Under the pieces are notes generated by a model. The model searched no databases and had not been told where the DNA came from. It worked only from the letters and a program-made list of their open reading frames with translations. This document shows positions 8,181 through 17,416 of a stretch of 32,857 nucleotides of DNA, in pieces (positions within the stretch are counted from its first letter, which is position 1; each line of letters begins with the position of its first letter). This DNA is from Nanobdellota archaeon (GTDB taxonomy: Archaea; Nanobdellota; Nanobdellia; Parvarchaeales; Parvarchaeaceae), in NCBI GenBank assembly GCA_021817165.1, contig JAKAVT010000008.1, forward strand, positions 1 to 32,857, read 5' to 3'. A program made the translations under genes and the position numbers.

Positions 8181-9647
8181 TTATAAGTGGCTATTTTTAA
8201 TGTTTTCTGCCATGTTTTCATTTCCCCTTGTAAGAGAAAGCAAAGCAGATATTACAAGCATTACTATAAGAAATACGAACGAAAAATGCATGCCTGTTAT
8301 AAATCCATTTGTTATTCCCCCTATAAGCTTTGAAGTTCCTACGAATATCTCAAAAGCCAGATATCTAGGAATGACCAGGGTTGCAGTAACTATTACTATT
8401 ATAAAACTGCCCATTATCCCCATGCTACCAAACAGCCTTAAAACACCGGATGCGGTGCCGAATCTTCCGGCTTCGCTGCTTTTCATTACCGCACTGTTAT
8501 TAGCTGGCCAGAACATTGAACCTCCCAGCCCAGTTATCGCAGAACCAATAAGAACTATGTATACGCTGGAGGTTGCAGTAAGTGCAAAGTAAACGAATAT
8601 GCCGGCTATCATCACCAAAAGACCCAGAGTTGCAAGCAGCCTTGCGCCGTATCTGTCGGAATATCTTCCCATGAACGGAGATAATATGCCGCTTAGGACG
8701 TATCCTGGAAGAAGGAGCAGAGACGCATCAAACGGGCTTAATCCTCTAACACCCTGAAGGTACATTATGAGCATGAACGCTACACCCATGAACCCAAGGC
8801 CCTGAAACATCGAAGCCAAGACGGAGTTCTTGAACACCTTGTTCTTGAACATTGAAAACTTTATTACAGGATTTACAAAGACCTTCTCCCTGAAATAAAA
8901 TGGGAGAAGCAGCACAAAGCCCATTATTAAAATGGAAACGTTGACGGAATTCAATCCTACTGAGGATATCCTTACGCCTGCATACAATATCATTGACAAT
9001 GTTGTTCCAAGAAGACCCATTCCGAGCATGTCAAGCCTTTCGTTTTCTCTTTTGTCGTCTTTTATGTATTTCACGGCAAGAACTAAAAGAACTATCCCTA
9101 TCGGTACGTTGATAAAGAATATGTACCTGTATCCTATGAAAGTGGTTATTACTCCTCCAAGGACTATACCGAGCATGGCGCCGACATTCCAGCCCATACC
9201 AGTAAAGCCGTATGCCTTGCCCAGTTTTTCCCTTCTAAACGTATCGGCTATTATGGCTCCGCTGTTTGCAGTCATCATTGCGCCGCCTACGGCCTGGAAA
9301 CCCCTGAATATTATCAAAGTTATGTCAGTGGGTGCAATTCCGCACATAAAGGAAAAAATGGTAAATATCATTATACCGGAATTAAATACCCTTGATCTTC
9401 CGAATATGTCTCCTATCCTCCCAAGCTGCGTAGCGGCGACCGCCGTTACAAGAAGGTATATTAGAATGACCCAGATTATAGTTGAAAGATTGGAATGGAG
9501 GGCCTGCGTTATCGCCGGGAAGGCAAGCAGAACTATTGTCGAATCTATCGAGGCCATTAATACCCCCACTACGAGGACTGAAAGGACCAAATTCTCGTTT
9601 TTAACGCCGCCGTTTACATCTACGTTCCTAACAGCTTTGATTTTCAT
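8181..9647 (-). CDS. MFS transporter, DHA2/EmrB-QacA-like drug exporter
   Basis: 488 aa, about 14 TM; LMASIDSTIVLLAFPAI, LGRIGDIFGRSRVF, GWNVGAMLGIVLGGVITTFIGYRYIFFINVPIG. Confidence 0.9.
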   Translation of the reverse strand: MKIKAVRNVDVNGGVKNENLVLSVLVVGVLMASIDSTIVLLAFPAITQALHSNLSTIIWVILIYLLVTAVAATQLGRIGDIFGRSRVFNSGIMIFTIFSFMCGIAPTDITLIIFRGFQAVGGAMMTANSGAIIADTFRREKLGKAYGFTGMGWNVGAMLGIVLGGVITTFIGYRYIFFINVPIGIVLLVLAVKYIKDDKRENERLDMLGMGLLGTTLSMILYAGVRISSVGLNSVNVSILIMGFVLLLPFYFREKVFVNPVIKFSMFKNKVFKNSVLASMFQGLGFMGVAFMLIMYLQGVRGLSPFDASLLLLPGYVLSGILSPFMGRYSDRYGARLLATLGLLVMIAGIFVYFALTATSSVYIVLIGSAITGLGGSMFWPANNSAVMKSSEAGRFGTASGVLRLFGSMGIMGSFIIVIVTATLVIPRYLAFEIFVGTSKLIGGITNGFITGMHFSFVFLIVMLVISALLSLTRGNENMAENIKNSHL

Positions 9648-9671
9648 AATTTATATGATTTTCAACCGCAT

Positions 9672-9690
9672 GAGATATATAAGCTATCTC
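9672..9690. promoter_or_regulatory. inverted repeat GAGATA-N7-TATCTC over the MFS promoter TATA region
   Basis: gagata tataagc tatctc; the loop contains the TATA-like element about 30 nt upstream of the start at 9647. Confidence 0.4.
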
Positions 9691-9705
9691 TTTTCTTCTT
9701 TGAAA

Positions 9706-10170
9706 TTATTTAAGCATATCCTTAAGGTTCTCTATTGTCTGGTTTACGACATCAGTTACTGCTTGGTTTACGACAGCTTCTCCAAAAAGCTTTGCCATTC
9801 TTCCGAGGTCTATCTCCGCTTTCCAATCAATTTTCGTTGAAGAGTCCTGTGCAGTTAAGTCTATGTAAAGAGAAAGAGAAAACTTCAAACCAATCGTAGA
9901 ACCCTCTCCCTGTATCAATATATGCTTGTTTTCCTGTTTTTCCTTCAATTCCGCAGAAAATTTGATGTTAAGATTGGAAAGATAGCTTGCGCCAAGGAAC
10001 TTTGAAGTGTATTTTTTTGCATCTGCCTTGAACTGTAGCTGGAAGTTATCCCCGTTTACTTCCGTAGAAACCACATTTGGCAGACATTTTGCGAATTTGT
10101 TGGCGTCTGCAACTATGCTCCACACCTTTTCAATATCGTATTCTACTGCAAAACTTCCATTCATTTCCAT
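9706..10170 (-). CDS. SRPBCC/CoxG-like (START superfamily) protein
   Basis: GSFAVEYDIEKVWSIVADANKFAKCLPNV resembles the CoxG/polyketide cyclase N-terminus. Start at 10170 chosen (one nt after the upstream stop); ORF extends to 10212. Confidence 0.75.
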   Translation of the reverse strand: MEMNGSFAVEYDIEKVWSIVADANKFAKCLPNVVSTEVNGDNFQLQFKADAKKYTSKFLGASYLSNLNIKFSAELKEKQENKHILIQGEGSTIGLKFSLSLYIDLTAQDSSTKIDWKAEIDLGRMAKLFGEAVVNQAVTDVVNQTIENLKDMLK

Positions 10171-10171
10171 G

Positions 10172-11476
10172 TCAATTAAACAACCCTCTGGCATATAATA
10201 GATCCATTGCATTCGAATACATATCAGAATAGGTTTTTCCAGCCGATTCGTTTATCATTTCAGAAAGAAACTCTCTGTTTAATGACAAAGACTTTGCCAT
10301 CTCTTCTATGTTTTCGCGGTTTACTTGCGGCCAGTAGAGCCTTATCTTATCGGTCTTTGATTCAATTTTATTGCCCATTTTATTTCCGATGAAATCGCCA
10401 ATTTCCTTTGCCATTATCCTGGCAGTACTCAATTTGCCGCCCACTATGCTTATTATTCCATTGACATTGTCTGTAGCAGAGTGATCGAATATCTTGAAAT
10501 CCCTGCTTGTCTTTCTGCTATCGTCGTTTTCTCCTGCAGATATCAACGGCCTTATTCCTGCATAGTACCTGTAAACAGGATAATTTGCAAGAATTGGCAG
10601 CATTTCACTGCCGGCTTTCTGCAGAAAGCTTATGTCTTCCTTGTCAATGTCGAATTTCTCCGGATCATCAACGATAAACGCAGTCGTTCCTATGATTGAA
10701 TCATTGAAAAATGGCACAACTATGTCTCCATCTGAAGGCTCCCTAAGCCGGTTTATTATGTGTTTTGTGAACCTTCTATTTATGACTGCCATTGTGCCTG
10801 CCGAAAGTATCATCTCAATGCTTTTTATCCCCAATTTTTCGTCCATAAGTTTTGATGACCAGGCCCCACTTGCATTTACAATCAGGTCTGCCTTTAATTC
10901 ACTGCTTTGCCCGGTATTGTTGTTTTTAATTTTAACGCCCTTTACGTTATTCCCTTCCTTTATGAACTCTACTACCTCAGTATTCAACAAAACCTTTGCA
11001 GACTCCTTTTTCGAAGTCAGCAGTAAACTTGTTATAAACCTGAATGAGTTTATTACCTTGTCAGGTACCCTATAAGCTGCTTTTACTGAATTATTAAGAA
11101 ATGGCTCCTCTTTCAGAACGGATTCTATGCTGAGCTGTTCTATGGGAATATTAGATTGTTTGCACCCATCTTCGAATTTGCCCTGAAAAGAAAGGTCTTC
11201 TTCGTTCAAAGCTACGAATAAGCCGCCAGTATTTTCTATGCAGAAGGGGGCTATCTCAGAGATAACCTTGTTGTCTATTATGCTTTCCTGAGCTGCTTTA
11301 ACATCATTCATTGCATATCTTGCACCGCTGTGAAGCATTCCATGAAATCTTCCGCTTGTCCCCCCGATGATGTTACCTTTTTCTATGACAGTGACGTCGA
11401 AGCCACGGCTAGCCAAATCATGTGTGATGAAAGAACCTGTTGCGCCCGCACCAATTACTATTATTTTGCTTGCCAT
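10172..11476 (-). CDS. FAD-dependent oxidoreductase, GlpA-like glycerol-3-phosphate dehydrogenase
   Basis: ASKIIVIGAGATGSFITHDLASRGFDVTVIEKGNIIGGTSGRFHGMLHSGARYA; IVGGKLSTARIMAKEIGDFI. The MLIM extension to 11485 is less likely. Confidence 0.85.
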   Translation of the reverse strand: MASKIIVIGAGATGSFITHDLASRGFDVTVIEKGNIIGGTSGRFHGMLHSGARYAMNDVKAAQESIIDNKVISEIAPFCIENTGGLFVALNEEDLSFQGKFEDGCKQSNIPIEQLSIESVLKEEPFLNNSVKAAYRVPDKVINSFRFITSLLLTSKKESAKVLLNTEVVEFIKEGNNVKGVKIKNNNTGQSSELKADLIVNASGAWSSKLMDEKLGIKSIEMILSAGTMAVINRRFTKHIINRLREPSDGDIVVPFFNDSIIGTTAFIVDDPEKFDIDKEDISFLQKAGSEMLPILANYPVYRYYAGIRPLISAGENDDSRKTSRDFKIFDHSATDNVNGIISIVGGKLSTARIMAKEIGDFIGNKMGNKIESKTDKIRLYWPQVNRENIEEMAKSLSLNREFLSEMINESAGKTYSDMYSNAMDLLYARGLFN

Positions 11477-11585
11477 AATTAGCAATAAACGATAATTGCT
11501 TAAATATTTGAATTATGATTAAGAACAATAGATTATCATTTAGTAAGCTTAATTTTTAGCAACAGCAGTTTTTGTTTAAAACATT

Positions 11586-12302
11586 TCAATCATTTAATTT
11601 AATGTACAAACGTTTATTCTGTTTTCCCTTGTTTTCAAAGCTTTCCAGGATAATGCGCCCGACTTCCGTCGTGTTTTTAACATGGGTCCCGCCGTCCATC
11701 TGCTCATCAAGTCCCGAGATCTCTATTACCCGTATAATGTCCAAGGTGTTCATCAATTCTCTTCCCGGCTGCGTTCTAACGAGATTCTTATTGGATGCTT
11801 CTTCCTTTGTTAAGAACTTTACGTTTACTTCATGTCCTTCAGATATAACCGAATTTGCCTTTTCTATAATCCCAGACGCCAGTTCTTTTGTCAGGCCCTC
11901 CATGCTTATATCAATCCTTGCCCTGTCATCGTATATTTGGTTACCGGTTATAAGGCTTGAATTATAATCCTTTTCTAGTACTCCGTCGATTATATGGATA
12001 GCTGTATGCAGCTTCATGTGCGCATATCTCTTTTCCCAGTCAATAATCTCTTTTATTTCATCTCCTTCGTTTGCATCTATTACCCTGTCCAGCACCAAAA
12101 CTATGTTTTCTCCGTCCTTTTTTATGTCTTTAACAAGATATTCATTTTCTTTATACAATACCTTTCCGCTGTCCGCAGGCTGACCTCCCCCGTTCGGATA
12201 AAAAATGTCATTATCCACTGTAATTTCACTGCCATTTATATTTGTCATTTTTGCATTTATTTCTCTTAGATAAGAATCATTAAGATATAATTTTTCTGTC
12301 AT
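11586..12302 (-). CDS. alaX: AlaX-type alanyl-tRNA editing protein
   Basis: FYPNGGGQPADSG; zinc motif HTAIH; DGGTHVKNTTEVG. Confidence 0.88.
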   Translation of the reverse strand: MTEKLYLNDSYLREINAKMTNINGSEITVDNDIFYPNGGGQPADSGKVLYKENEYLVKDIKKDGENIVLVLDRVIDANEGDEIKEIIDWEKRYAHMKLHTAIHIIDGVLEKDYNSSLITGNQIYDDRARIDISMEGLTKELASGIIEKANSVISEGHEVNVKFLTKEEASNKNLVRTQPGRELMNTLDIIRVIEISGLDEQMDGGTHVKNTTEVGRIILESFENKGKQNKRLYIKLND

Positions 12303-12414
12303 AGCATTAGAATAAGATTTAGTTGTATAAATAATTGAGAACAGTTATACTTTTTATTCAAAAGACACGTAGTAATACTAAACGTATTAATAGCTACTAA
12401 ATTCTAGATTAAAT

Positions 12415-13212
12415 ATGTCAAAATTGTTAAAAGTAGGTATAATAGACATAAATACAAACAGACCGCATTATTCCAGCTTAGAAAAAACGCTAAGCATACT
12501 TGAAAAGGCAAAGAGATTCGATTTGGACGTAATAATTGGGCCGGAATGGGGCCTTATGGATAACCGGTCTGGTTATGAACTTCCCTATTCCCACGAGGAA
12601 CTAGAGAAACTGTTTTATAGACTAAAAAACGCAACAAAGGAAACCGGAGAACTTGCTTTGGCAGGCACTGCTGTAATATACACAAAAAACAAGAAGATAT
12701 ACAATTTTCTACCCGTAATTTATGGTGGAAACGTGATATTTTCAACGATAAAGACAACCGACGGAGGAACATCTTTCTTTAACAATGGAAATTATGAACT
12801 CATCGGCAGGGATTATTCCATGACTAATGACTTTGAATGGAAAAACCTTAAAATAGGCGTAGAAATATGCGCAGATTCTGGCATATTATACCGGAAAGGT
12901 AAAAGAAACCTTGACCTGCAGATATTGGTTTCCAGCGGGATTAGAACAACAAACCTGGCAGTGAAAAAAGGAGGTTATCTGATCTGCTCCGATGGCGTTC
13001 CAAAAGGAAAGAAGATATACGTCATAAAAACAAATGGAAATTACGATCCTGATTCCAATGTAGACCTTGCAGATTTCAGGGATTTGTTCAAGATGAGGAA
13101 AACGGATTATCAAGTAATGGACGGCAATAACAAAGAAATGCCCTTTGAATTTGTTACGCCGTATTCAAAGCATCAGAACCTGAGCGTGTATCACTTACTT
13201 GTTGACGATTAA
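12415..13212 (+). CDS. carbon-nitrogen hydrolase (nitrilase superfamily)
   Basis: Glu in IIGPEWGL, Lys in STIKTTDG, Cys in KIGVEICADSG. Confidence 0.8.
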   Translation: MSKLLKVGIIDINTNRPHYSSLEKTLSILEKAKRFDLDVIIGPEWGLMDNRSGYELPYSHEELEKLFYRLKNATKETGELALAGTAVIYTKNKKIYNFLPVIYGGNVIFSTIKTTDGGTSFFNNGNYELIGRDYSMTNDFEWKNLKIGVEICADSGILYRKGKRNLDLQILVSSGIRTTNLAVKKGGYLICSDGVPKGKKIYVIKTNGNYDPDSNVDLADFRDLFKMRKTDYQVMDGNNKEMPFEFVTPYSKHQNLSVYHLLVDD

Positions 13213-13952
13213 ACTATTATGTCCCTCAAATCCTTTATTTTTCCAAAATTTAGATTCTCTCCTTCCGATATGCAGATGGCATTTAATTCATCTACATTGC
13301 ACATTTCCCTTAGAAAAGGAGACAGGAGCTCTTCTTTTTTCTCCTCATTTATATTGCTTCCTGGTGCAAATATGCTGCAAGCAGGCAAAACCAGCAGCTT
13401 TTTTCCATTGTTTGTATCACCGTAAAGGAAAGCCTTCATTTTTTCTCCCGACCCGGTGTACCTGTATATTATTATGCTTGGGTGTTCATGGCCGATAACG
13501 TAAGTGTCAGCTTCAAATTTCGGCAGCTCATCGCCATGAGCAATGTAGAATCCTTTTTCAAGCAGGCAATCCTTTATTATCTCCACATCATAGCCGTTTT
13601 TTATCCTGTCAAGATAATTGTCATGATTTCCCTTTATCAGAAGCAGCTTTATGGAGAGAGTTTTACAGAACTCTATTAGTTCTCCTATCTCTTTTCTTTC
13701 ATAGTACTTCAAGTCTGAAAAGTCATTTTTTAGATCACCAGTTACTATCAATCTGTTTGCTCCCGTAGCCATTGCAGCATTCCTTATTATGTCTTCTATA
13801 AACTGCAGGTTTCTGCTTGGTATTAAAGTGCCGGCTGCAGACATCTGCCCCTCATAGCCTAAATGCGTGTCCGATATGACAAGTGAATCAAGCGGCTTAA
13901 TGTAGGCTATCGGCATGCCTTCCAGTAATTCTATCGATTCATTTATTTGCAT
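13209..13952 (-). CDS. metallophosphoesterase associated with Lhr helicase
   Basis: VISDTHLGYEG, VTGDLKND, IKGNHDNYLD, VIGHEHPSI; 14-nt overlap with the upstream helicase gene. Confidence 0.9.
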   Translation of the reverse strand: MQINESIELLEGMPIAYIKPLDSLVISDTHLGYEGQMSAAGTLIPSRNLQFIEDIIRNAAMATGANRLIVTGDLKNDFSDLKYYERKEIGELIEFCKTLSIKLLLIKGNHDNYLDRIKNGYDVEIIKDCLLEKGFYIAHGDELPKFEADTYVIGHEHPSIIIYRYTGSGEKMKAFLYGDTNNGKKLLVLPACSIFAPGSNINEEKKEELLSPFLREMCNVDELNAICISEGENLNFGKIKDLRDIIV

Positions 13953-16575
13953 TTTGATTCTCCCTTATTTTTTCCACTACTAGTTTATGCAGTCTTCTAA
14001 TGTATTCTTTCTTGTTTTTTATGGAAACGACGTCGGTCTCACCTATCGTTATTAGACTGTGGGAAAATGGGGAAGGAACGGCAGTATCTATTATCGAATA
14101 TTCCATCTTTTTGGCCTTTATTGATTTTAGAATTCCGGACGCGTTGCTTATGTCCATCACATCCTCTTCTATCTCCCTGTAAGCCTCCTTCAATATTGGG
14201 AAGTTCTCATCCATCTCGCTTATTATCTTCAAAAGGGCCTGCGCGTTTATCTGCTGTCTTTCCACCCTTATTCTGTGCCCCTTGTAATTTCTAAGTATCA
14301 TCAAGCCCCTAGCTGCCGCATGCCTAAACCTTCTCCTTAGTATTTCTGTTCTTTTTATGTTCTCAGTTATTATTTTCTTTATGTCCGCTTTAACGGCTGA
14401 TTCTATGACGCTTTTAATCACGTTGTCATTAATCTTTTCATTGGAAATCAACGCAAATCCATTGTCGTTAATCACCAAACCAACCTCTTCTCCCAGCCTG
14501 TCACTTAGAATGAACGCAAAAACCCTTGATAACGCATCATTGACTCTCCTGCCAAATAAGGAGTGGAATATCGTGTACTCTTTGTCGTTGTACCTCGTCT
14601 TTTCTACAAGGATAAGCTTGTCAGAGGGTATCTTCCCTGCAAAGTATACCTGCTCTTTTATATATTCATATATTGAAGCCATTGAATTCTTGTCTGCAGG
14701 CATCGAAGCAAGGTATTTACCTGCTTTTTCCGGTATGTTTTTCTTGTCTTTATAAACGAACCTCTCTCTCGGGAGCCTGCTTACAATTGAAGAGAACTCC
14801 CTCCTGAATTTGCCTATATCTACTGCCAGCTCATAGCTTAGGGGAAGCTGCTCAGAAAACCATGGTGGAATGTTCGGTTTTTCCCCGCTTGCTGGCAAAA
14901 CAAAGCAATCTGCAGCGCTGGACCTTTGAAATTTGTAGACCTTCCCGCCCAATACAAAAACATCCCCTCTTTTCAGTTTTTCCAGGAATTCCTCTTCTAT
15001 GTTTCCTATTTTTTTCTTTGTACCCCAGATATACACGTTTATTGCAACTTCGTCCGGTATTGTTCCTATGTTTGTGTAATATATGAGTCTTGTAAGCCTT
15101 CCTCTTTTTCCAAATTTGTTTGAGCCACTGTCGAACCATATCTTTCCGTAAACAGATCTCTCGCGCAGAGAAACATATTCTCCCGAAAGGTATTTTATTA
15201 AACCGAGAAAATCTTTTTTGTCCAAGTTCCTGAAAGGATAAGCCTTCTTTATTAATGAATACGCTTCGTTAATGCCCCATATCCTGTTCAAAGCCATGCC
15301 GACTATGTGCTGTGCCAGCACATCCAATGGATTTTCAGGCATAGTAAACGAATCTAATTTCCTCCTTAAACCATCGTAAAGCATAACCGTGCATTCTACA
15401 AGGTCATCCCTGTTGTTTATTATCAAATCCCCGTTTGCAGTGTCCTTGAAGCCATGCCCACTCCTTCCGATCCTTTGCAATGCTCTTGTTATGCTTTTTG
15501 GGGAGTTTATCTGTATTACGTTGTCTATGCTGCCTATATCTATTCCGAGTTCCAAACTGGTAGAGGAAACCACACATTTTAGCTTCCCGTTCTTTAACTT
15601 CTCTTCAACAGAAAACCTTTCGTCCCTTGAAAGAGAGCCGTGGTGTGCAGATACTTCCTCATCGGTGTAGCCGAATCTTCTCTTAAGATTGAAAACGAGC
15701 CTTTCTGTGCCGCTCCTTGTATTCGTAAATATAAGTGTAGTCCTGTTCTTTTTTATTATATCATTAATTATTTTATACATCGATTCGTCTATTTCAGATT
15801 CATTTGAATATATCAGGTCCTTAACAGGGGAGATGACCTTAGCAGTTATTTTCTTGCTCCATGATGCATCTACCACAACGCAGCTTCTTTTTGTACCTAC
15901 AAGAAAGTTTGCTGCCCTTTCTAATGGATATATAGTGGCGCTTAAGCCTATCCTTATAAAATCATGTTTTATGGAATCTGCCAGTCTTTCAAGCGAAACG
16001 GTAAGATGCGAGCCTCTTTTGCTGTTTGCAAGTTCATGCAGCTCATCCACTATCACATACTCCAGATTTACAAATTTCTGTATGAATTTTGGAGAATTGA
16101 GCATTATTGCAAGTGATTCTGGAGTAGTAACGAATATATTCGGGGGATGGATAAATTGCTTCCTGCGTTCATTCTGCGGAGTGTCACCAGTCCTAACTCC
16201 TATGCTTATTTTCTTTTTACCGATTAATTCCAAGCTTTTGTATAGGTCTTCAATCGGCAGGATAATGTTTTTGTATATGTCATTGTTCAACGCCCTTAAT
16301 GGAGAGATGTAAAGGCACTTTATCTCATCGTTTAGTTTGTTATCAACTGAAAGACCTACCAATTTGTTTATTATGGGTATAAATGCAGATAGGGTTTTGC
16401 CACTTCCGGTCGGCGCAGTTATAAGCACATTTTTCCTATCGCTTATGACCTTAAATGAGAACTTTTGTGGCGGGGTTAACTCCTTAAACTTGGATATAAA
16501 CCACTTCCTCACAACCGGGTTCAAAGTTTCAAGACTCTTCTCATCAGGATATTGCTTGTTCAGTATAGTTATCAT
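13939..16575 (-). CDS. lhr: Lhr-like superfamily 2 helicase
   Basis: Walker A ITAPTGSGKTLSAFIPI; VIVDELHELANSKRG; LSATI; VSSTSLELGIDIGSID; ALQRIGRSGH; 878 aa with Lhr-type C-terminal region. Confidence 0.93.
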   Translation of the reverse strand: MITILNKQYPDEKSLETLNPVVRKWFISKFKELTPPQKFSFKVISDRKNVLITAPTGSGKTLSAFIPIINKLVGLSVDNKLNDEIKCLYISPLRALNNDIYKNIILPIEDLYKSLELIGKKKISIGVRTGDTPQNERRKQFIHPPNIFVTTPESLAIMLNSPKFIQKFVNLEYVIVDELHELANSKRGSHLTVSLERLADSIKHDFIRIGLSATIYPLERAANFLVGTKRSCVVVDASWSKKITAKVISPVKDLIYSNESEIDESMYKIINDIIKKNRTTLIFTNTRSGTERLVFNLKRRFGYTDEEVSAHHGSLSRDERFSVEEKLKNGKLKCVVSSTSLELGIDIGSIDNVIQINSPKSITRALQRIGRSGHGFKDTANGDLIINNRDDLVECTVMLYDGLRRKLDSFTMPENPLDVLAQHIVGMALNRIWGINEAYSLIKKAYPFRNLDKKDFLGLIKYLSGEYVSLRERSVYGKIWFDSGSNKFGKRGRLTRLIYYTNIGTIPDEVAINVYIWGTKKKIGNIEEEFLEKLKRGDVFVLGGKVYKFQRSSAADCFVLPASGEKPNIPPWFSEQLPLSYELAVDIGKFRREFSSIVSRLPRERFVYKDKKNIPEKAGKYLASMPADKNSMASIYEYIKEQVYFAGKIPSDKLILVEKTRYNDKEYTIFHSLFGRRVNDALSRVFAFILSDRLGEEVGLVINDNGFALISNEKINDNVIKSVIESAVKADIKKIITENIKRTEILRRRFRHAAARGLMILRNYKGHRIRVERQQINAQALLKIISEMDENFPILKEAYREIEEDVMDISNASGILKSIKAKKMEYSIIDTAVPSPFSHSLITIGETDVVSIKNKKEYIRRLHKLVVEKIRENQNANK

Positions 16576-16617
16576 CCCTTTAATAGATAATTACAGTATT
16601 TAATTTTTATTGCGGGT

Positions 16618-17373
16618 TTATTTTCTGCATTTGAATACGACAGTAGGTGCAATCTTGTTTACAAGCGCCTTTCTATAACCTACACCCCAGATTTTATCTT
16701 GACTGTCAAAAGGCTCTACCATCGTTTCAAGCTTTAAACCGGAATCAATTATCGGGTTCACAATGTCGCTTATTTTTCTGTCATAATGGGCAAAGTAATG
16801 AACGGTATTGTCTGGCCATTTTTCCCTTTGCATTTTCAAACCAGAATTGAAGTAGCTTTCCTTTATTCTCAGGTCCTTTGGATTCATAAGCAGGTAAAAT
16901 GGATGTTCTATACTAAAAACGAAAATGCCGCCTTTTACAAGCAGATTTCCAACGTTTTTTAGAAGAGCACGGAGGTCTATGCAGTACTGCAGGGCCATTA
17001 TCGATATTACAACATCGAATTTCTTAGGCTTTAATTCGCCTATGTGGGAAAAAGGAAGCTCCAGAAATTCAACTTTTACTCCCTCATTTTCAGCGTTTTT
17101 CCTTGCAGTGTCTATCTGTTTATGTGAGATGTCTATTCCAGTGCATGTTGCACCCTCCTTTGCTAGGGCTATGGATGCCTGTCCGCCACCGCAGCCTAGT
17201 TCTAGAACCTTTTTACCCCTTATTTTTCCGAGCAATTTCAGTTTTTTCTCACTGGAACCAAAAGGACCGTATTGGACATCGGTCATCTTATCTGCAGAAA
17301 TTTCCTTTTGATAATATTCAGAAGCGGAATCCCACCATTTTCTCATCATTTCTTCGCTGTTTTTGCCTAGCAT
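16618..17373 (-). CDS. class I SAM-dependent methyltransferase
   Basis: GKKVLELGCGGGQASIALAKEGATCTGIDIS; FDVVISIMALQYC. Confidence 0.9.
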   Translation of the reverse strand: MLGKNSEEMMRKWWDSASEYYQKEISADKMTDVQYGPFGSSEKKLKLLGKIRGKKVLELGCGGGQASIALAKEGATCTGIDISHKQIDTARKNAENEGVKVEFLELPFSHIGELKPKKFDVVISIMALQYCIDLRALLKNVGNLLVKGGIFVFSIEHPFYLLMNPKDLRIKESYFNSGLKMQREKWPDNTVHYFAHYDRKISDIVNPIIDSGLKLETMVEPFDSQDKIWGVGYRKALVNKIAPTVVFKCRK

Positions 17374-17416
17374 AGCATATTTATATCAAAAGATCAATAT
17401 AAAACTGTAAATAGAT

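Noticed and set aside
8932-9840. 302-aa plus-strand ORF
   Set aside because: Antisense to the strongly supported MFS gene; the translation looks like a frame shadow of TM codons with no family motif.
15689-16312. 207-aa plus ORF
   Set aside because: Antisense shadow of the Lhr helicase core motifs.
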